Shown here: positions 61,564-64,000 of the stretch, piece by piece
Layout of the letters: each line of letters starts with the position of its first letter
How positions within the stretch are numbered: the first letter of the stretch is position 1
DNA from: Firmicutes bacterium UBA6806
GTDB taxonomy: Bacteria > Bacillota > Clostridia > Peptostreptococcales > Acidaminobacteraceae
Assembly: GCA_002452745.1 (NCBI GenBank)
Contig: DKFC01000005.1
Location: 1 to 64,000 of the forward strand
Direction of reading: 5' to 3'
DNA: 64,000 nt
Program-made: the position numbers and the translations under genes
Notes under the pieces: model-generated
What the model saw: the letters and a program-made list of their open reading frames with translations, nothing else
Database searches by the model: none
What the model was told of the DNA's origin: nothing

Positions 61564-61860
61564 AAAGATTTGAAAATTTATAAAACAAGCTCCGCAAGAA
61601 ATAGACACAGTTCCCTATAAAAAGCCATGAACGAGACGAAAAACAACAGATTTATGATCTCATGTTTTTGCTGGATTGCACTTGGAAACAGTGCAATAAA
61701 GTCGTTCTGCGTTGTTCAAATAAATCAAACCGTTATTTACATAATCTGGATGAGTGATGACAAATCATTCTCAGCACAAAAAAGCCTATAAAAAATACCT
61801 TTTTTACTAGAAAGAGCTTCTCTCTATTTTATATTTTTTAGACATTTTTATTCTAAGAAC
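61564..61860 (-). other. ABC-F leader between upstream ORF and terminator
   Basis: About 300 AT-rich bases of untranslated leader. A short hairpin GCACT/AGTGC lies within it. Other pairings could form an antiterminator against the stem at 61532-61563, but I could not fix one by eye. No longer ORF is visible. Confidence 0.5.
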
Positions 61861-61869
61861 TTACTTCAT
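61861..61869 (-). CDS. Two-codon upstream ORF (MK) of the ABC-F leader
   Basis: ATG AAG TAA on the minus strand with AGGAG at 61875-61879, five bases before the ATG. The start would be about 35 nt after the predicted transcription start. Very short leader ORFs with good ribosome sites are used in ABC-F genes so that antibiotic-stalled ribosomes prevent termination. Confidence 0.5.
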   Translation of the reverse strand: MK

Positions 61870-61908
61870 CGAACTCTCCTTTTAATCTATGGTAACGGTG
61901 ACTACTAA

Positions 61909-61937
61909 AGTTTAAAATAAATGCCTTAATTTGTCAA
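61909..61937 (-). promoter_or_regulatory. Promoter of the ABC-F leader
   Basis: TTGACA (61932-61937) and TAAACT (61909-61914), 17 bp apart on the minus strand. Confidence 0.7.
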
Positions 61938-62017
61938 GTCTCTATTAATGGTTTCGCCTTCTCTCAGGCTGATGAATACTCGACAGATTCACTCTGCAAT
62001 AAGAATTGATAGAATGA

Positions 62018-62047
62018 TTGATATATGGATTGATTAATATGCATAAT
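62018..62047 (+). promoter_or_regulatory. Weak promoter for the YcaQ-like gene
   Basis: TTGATA at 62018-62023 and CATAAT at 62042-62047 with 18 bp between; about 60 bp before the start codon. Confidence 0.4.
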
Positions 62048-62106
62048 TTAAGTAACATTGAATTATGATGCTGTGTATTTCATCTCATGTCAGATAAGGG
62101 GGTACG

Positions 62107-63321
62107 ATGGAAACCGGAACTCAAATTAAGATCAGCAAAGAAGACGCACGCCATTTTTTGCTAAAAAAACACGGGCTGATTGGCTCGCCAATCTTTAATG
62201 GAAAAAAAGGCATTATGGATTTCATTCATCAAGTGGGCTGTATTCAATTTGATCCAATAGATGCATGTGGTAAAAATGCAGATTTGGTATTGCAATCCAG
62301 AATAGAGGGCTATCAAAAGGAGTGGCTTTATGAATTGCTCTATGAAGAACGTCAGTTGATAGATCACTTTGATAAAAATATGGCAATTTATCCAATCGAA
62401 GACTGGGGTTACTTTACTTGGATTCGAGAGCATTTTGCGAGTCGCCATGAAGAAAAATCAGAAATAAAAGAGGTTGAATCACAGATTAAGAGCTATCTTA
62501 ATGAAAATGACTTTGCCTGTTCAAAAGACTTTGATCTCGATGAAAAGGTGTCGTGGTATTGGAGTGATACGAGATTATCAAGAGCAGCGTTGGAGTCGCT
62601 TTACTACCGTGGAGAATTGCTGATTCACCACAAGAGGGGAACCATTAAGTACTATGGACTCATCGAAAAGTGGATGCCCAGTGATGTGCTGAGTGCAAAT
62701 CCACCCCATTTGACAATTGACGATTACTATGTATGGGCGGTTTTGAGGCGGATAAGGGCAGTTGGAATGCTCTGGAATGGGCCTTCCGATGCATGGCTTG
62801 GCATCCATAAATTCAAGGCTGGAAATCGCAAAAATGCTTTTGAGATGCTGGTAAAAACAAATCAGATTGTGCCGATTGAAGTGGATGGTATTAAAGAGCC
62901 TCTCTATATAGATACCTTTGATATACCCTTGATTGAATCTGTTTTGACATCTCCTAAAGAGAGCGCAGTGGTGACAAATAGCATGAAAAATCGACTTGAA
63001 TTTATAGCCCCGCTTGACAATTTGATATGGGATCGAAAATTGATCTCTGCGATTTTTGATTTTGAATATAAATGGGAAATCTATACACCAGAAGTTCAGC
63101 GAAAATATGGTTACTACGTTCTTCCATTGTTATATGGAAGTCAATTTGTGGGAAGAGTTGAAATTGTCAAGAATAAAAAACTCAATCGGATGGAAGTTCT
63201 CAATATCTGGTATGAGCAGGGATTTAAACCAAAAGGTGAATTTAAAAAGGCCTTTCGCAAAAAAATAAAATCCTTTGCAAAATTCAACGGATTTAATGAA
63301 ATTATGTTTGAGGGTTTCTAA
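62107..63321 (+). CDS. YcaQ/AlkX-like winged-helix DNA glycosylase
   Basis: A 404-residue member of the HTH_42 (AlkZ-like) superfamily that removes alkylated bases or unhooks interstrand cross-links. The catalytic QxD motif of the YcaQ branch is present as Gln47-Phe48-Asp49 in GCIQFDPID, and the ISKEDARHFLL start is conserved. Winged-helix repeats fill the rest. AAGGGGG lies five bases before the ATG. It faces ComFB across a terminator. Tag (48847) is a second base-repair enzyme in the window. Confidence 0.85.
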   Translation: METGTQIKISKEDARHFLLKKHGLIGSPIFNGKKGIMDFIHQVGCIQFDPIDACGKNADLVLQSRIEGYQKEWLYELLYEERQLIDHFDKNMAIYPIEDWGYFTWIREHFASRHEEKSEIKEVESQIKSYLNENDFACSKDFDLDEKVSWYWSDTRLSRAALESLYYRGELLIHHKRGTIKYYGLIEKWMPSDVLSANPPHLTIDDYYVWAVLRRIRAVGMLWNGPSDAWLGIHKFKAGNRKNAFEMLVKTNQIVPIEVDGIKEPLYIDTFDIPLIESVLTSPKESAVVTNSMKNRLEFIAPLDNLIWDRKLISAIFDFEYKWEIYTPEVQRKYGYYVLPLLYGSQFVGRVEIVKNKKLNRMEVLNIWYEQGFKPKGEFKKAFRKKIKSFAKFNGFNEIMFEGF

Positions 63322-63328
63322 CGCTTAA

Positions 63329-63375
63329 AAACCTCGGTTAGCCGTTTACACATCATGTGTGAAGCGCCGAGGTTT
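63329..63375. terminator. Bidirectional terminator between the YcaQ-like gene and comFB
   Basis: AAACCTCGG (63329-63337) pairs with 63367-63375, and an inner TTTACAC/GTGTGAA stem extends it. A T-rich tail follows on the plus strand, an A-rich stretch precedes it. Confidence 0.8.
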
Positions 63376-63394
63376 AATTTATTATATGTGAAGA

Positions 63395-63661
63395 CTATTC
63401 ATGATGTCTTGGATGGGACATCACGACCTCCACTGCTTCAGTTACCGTCTGTATAACATTGACTTTAAACTGTGGCGATAGCTCGCGGAGTTTTGCGTAC
63501 ATCTCTCCCTTATCTGAGGTGATGTACAAAGGTGGTAGTTTGTTGAGGCACATGGCCAGTATATCCATTTGGCATTGATTGCATTGACACATGCCACGAT
63601 AATCGGGTTTGATGCTTTCAAGTGTGTCAAGAACAATAATTTCCATACAATTTTTCAGCAT
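63395..63661 (-). CDS. ComFB family protein
   Basis: An 88-residue late-competence protein ComFB homologue. The four-cysteine zinc motif CQCNQCQMD (Cys25, Cys27, Cys30) and the conserved DILAMCLNKLPPLYITSDKGE segment are clear. In Bacillus comFB lies in the comF operon but is dispensable for uptake; related small proteins bind cyclic di-nucleotides in cyanobacteria. The start at 63659-63661 has no good ribosome site within 12 bases; an AGAGGAG lies about 35 bases upstream without a start codon after it. Confidence 0.8.
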   Translation of the reverse strand: MLKNCMEIIVLDTLESIKPDYRGMCQCNQCQMDILAMCLNKLPPLYITSDKGEMYAKLRELSPQFKVNVIQTVTEAVEVVMSHPRHHE

Positions 63662-63804
63662 AAATTTTATAGACGACTCTACTAAATCGTGCTCCTCTAT
63701 ATTTGCCTTACGACAAGAACAATTATACCATAATATGGACTTGGTTAAAGAAAATTTTCCAAATATGAATACAAAGACCTATTTTATAGAGGACAGCTAG
63801 AGGA

Positions 63805-64000
63805 CTAAACGTAGATTTGAAGGTCTCTATTGTAGTATTTTTTGAACCGATTTGCAAATCGCATGGCGGATTCGATATCCAAGTCTGGAAATTCTCTGGC
63901 CTCTAGTTTCAAGTAAACGGTGGCATCTCTGATGTCCACGTGAAGGTTTTGAATATAGCTGCTCTCCGTTCTGTCAAGCTGTTCAGCTAGCTGTAAGATT
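63805..64000 (-). CDS. Ppx/GppA phosphatase, C-terminal fragment (runs off the window)
   Basis: The frame is open from the right edge to TAG at 63805-63807, giving about 64 residues: LAEQLDRTESSYI, LKLEAREFPDLDIES and a closing FKKYYNRDLQIYV. This matches the C-terminal domain end of exopolyphosphatase/guanosine pentaphosphatase proteins. The rest lies beyond the window, so full length and intactness are unknown. Confidence 0.65.
   Translation of the reverse strand, partial: ILQLAEQLDRTESSYIQNLHVDIRDATVYLKLEAREFPDLDIESAMRFANRFKKYYNRDLQIYV

Noticed and set aside
63609..63800. Plus-strand ORF of 63 residues opposite the comFB start
   Set aside because: It overlaps comFB on the opposite strand, has no ribosome site and no domain character.
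1..64000. CRISPR array, rRNA or tRNA genes, insertion sequences
   Set aside because: No repeat-spacer pattern, no recognisable RNA gene and no transposase frame was seen on either strand.

Overview
The window looks like chromosome from an anaerobic, AT-rich, Gram-positive Clostridia-type bacterium. The support is AGGAGG-type ribosome binding sites, many intrinsic terminators, a Bacillus-type SOS box at lexA/yneA, DUF and HTH families I associate with clostridia, and genes for fermenting amino acids, nucleosides and glycerol (glutamate dehydrogenase, malic enzyme, an acyl-CoA dehydratase activase, a carboxyltransferase). The exact genus is not resolved; an organism near Fusibacter or Acidaminobacter is only a guess. 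I saw no rRNA, tRNA, CRISPR array, insertion sequence or prophage.

Layout. 0-9.5 kb, mostly plus strand: PHP phosphatase, STAS/SEC14-like protein, an anchored protein, a VanW/beta-propeller pair, a hairpin-rich intergenic stretch, a XerS-like tyrosine recombinase, the divergent yneA/lexA SOS pair with three LexA boxes, and gdhA. 9.6-24.9 kb, mostly minus: malic enzyme, a YnbB-type PLP enzyme, a CBS/DRTGG pyrophosphatase, an HD-GYP protein (plus), deoD, a 1416-residue 2-hydroxyacyl-CoA dehydratase activase, a response regulator, an AI-2E transporter, deoC and hpt. 25-29.5 kb: a compact Tad-like pilus locus (TadZ-like, TadA, TadB, TadC, Flp pilin, FHA protein). 29.6-43 kb: small accessory genes and a GNAT pseudogene, an oxaloacetate/pyruvate carboxyltransferase subunit, an Lrp regulator, an acyltransferase/zinc-ribbon pair, a GDSL/GNAT/metallo-hydrolase operon, a chemoreceptor, and an alkaline phosphatase with a YibE/F membrane protein.

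43-49 kb is a purine salvage operon (xpt plus a BMP-type nucleoside ABC transporter) behind a guanine-type riboswitch with promoter, aptamer and terminator all visible. 49-52 kb holds tag, a GNAT, a DUF6323/DUF6179 pair and a CD3324-type HTH protein. 52-59.5 kb is a glycerol operon: glpF, glpK, a GlpA-like dehydrogenase, a second flavoprotein, a DUF1667 protein and a sigma-54 activator. A match to the sigma-54 promoter consensus stands directly upstream of glpF, so the operon probably encodes its own activator. 59.7-62 kb is an ABC-F ATPase gene behind a roughly 460-nt leader with a two-codon upstream ORF and a terminator, the layout of antibiotic-sensing attenuation. The window ends with a YcaQ-like DNA glycosylase, a ComFB protein and the C-terminal end of a Ppx/GppA phosphatase.

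The parts most worth following are the sigma-54 glycerol regulon, the ABC-F leader, a structured minus-strand RNA candidate near 33.9 kb, the 4.65-4.98 kb hairpins, and an operator-like palindrome in front of the activase gene.
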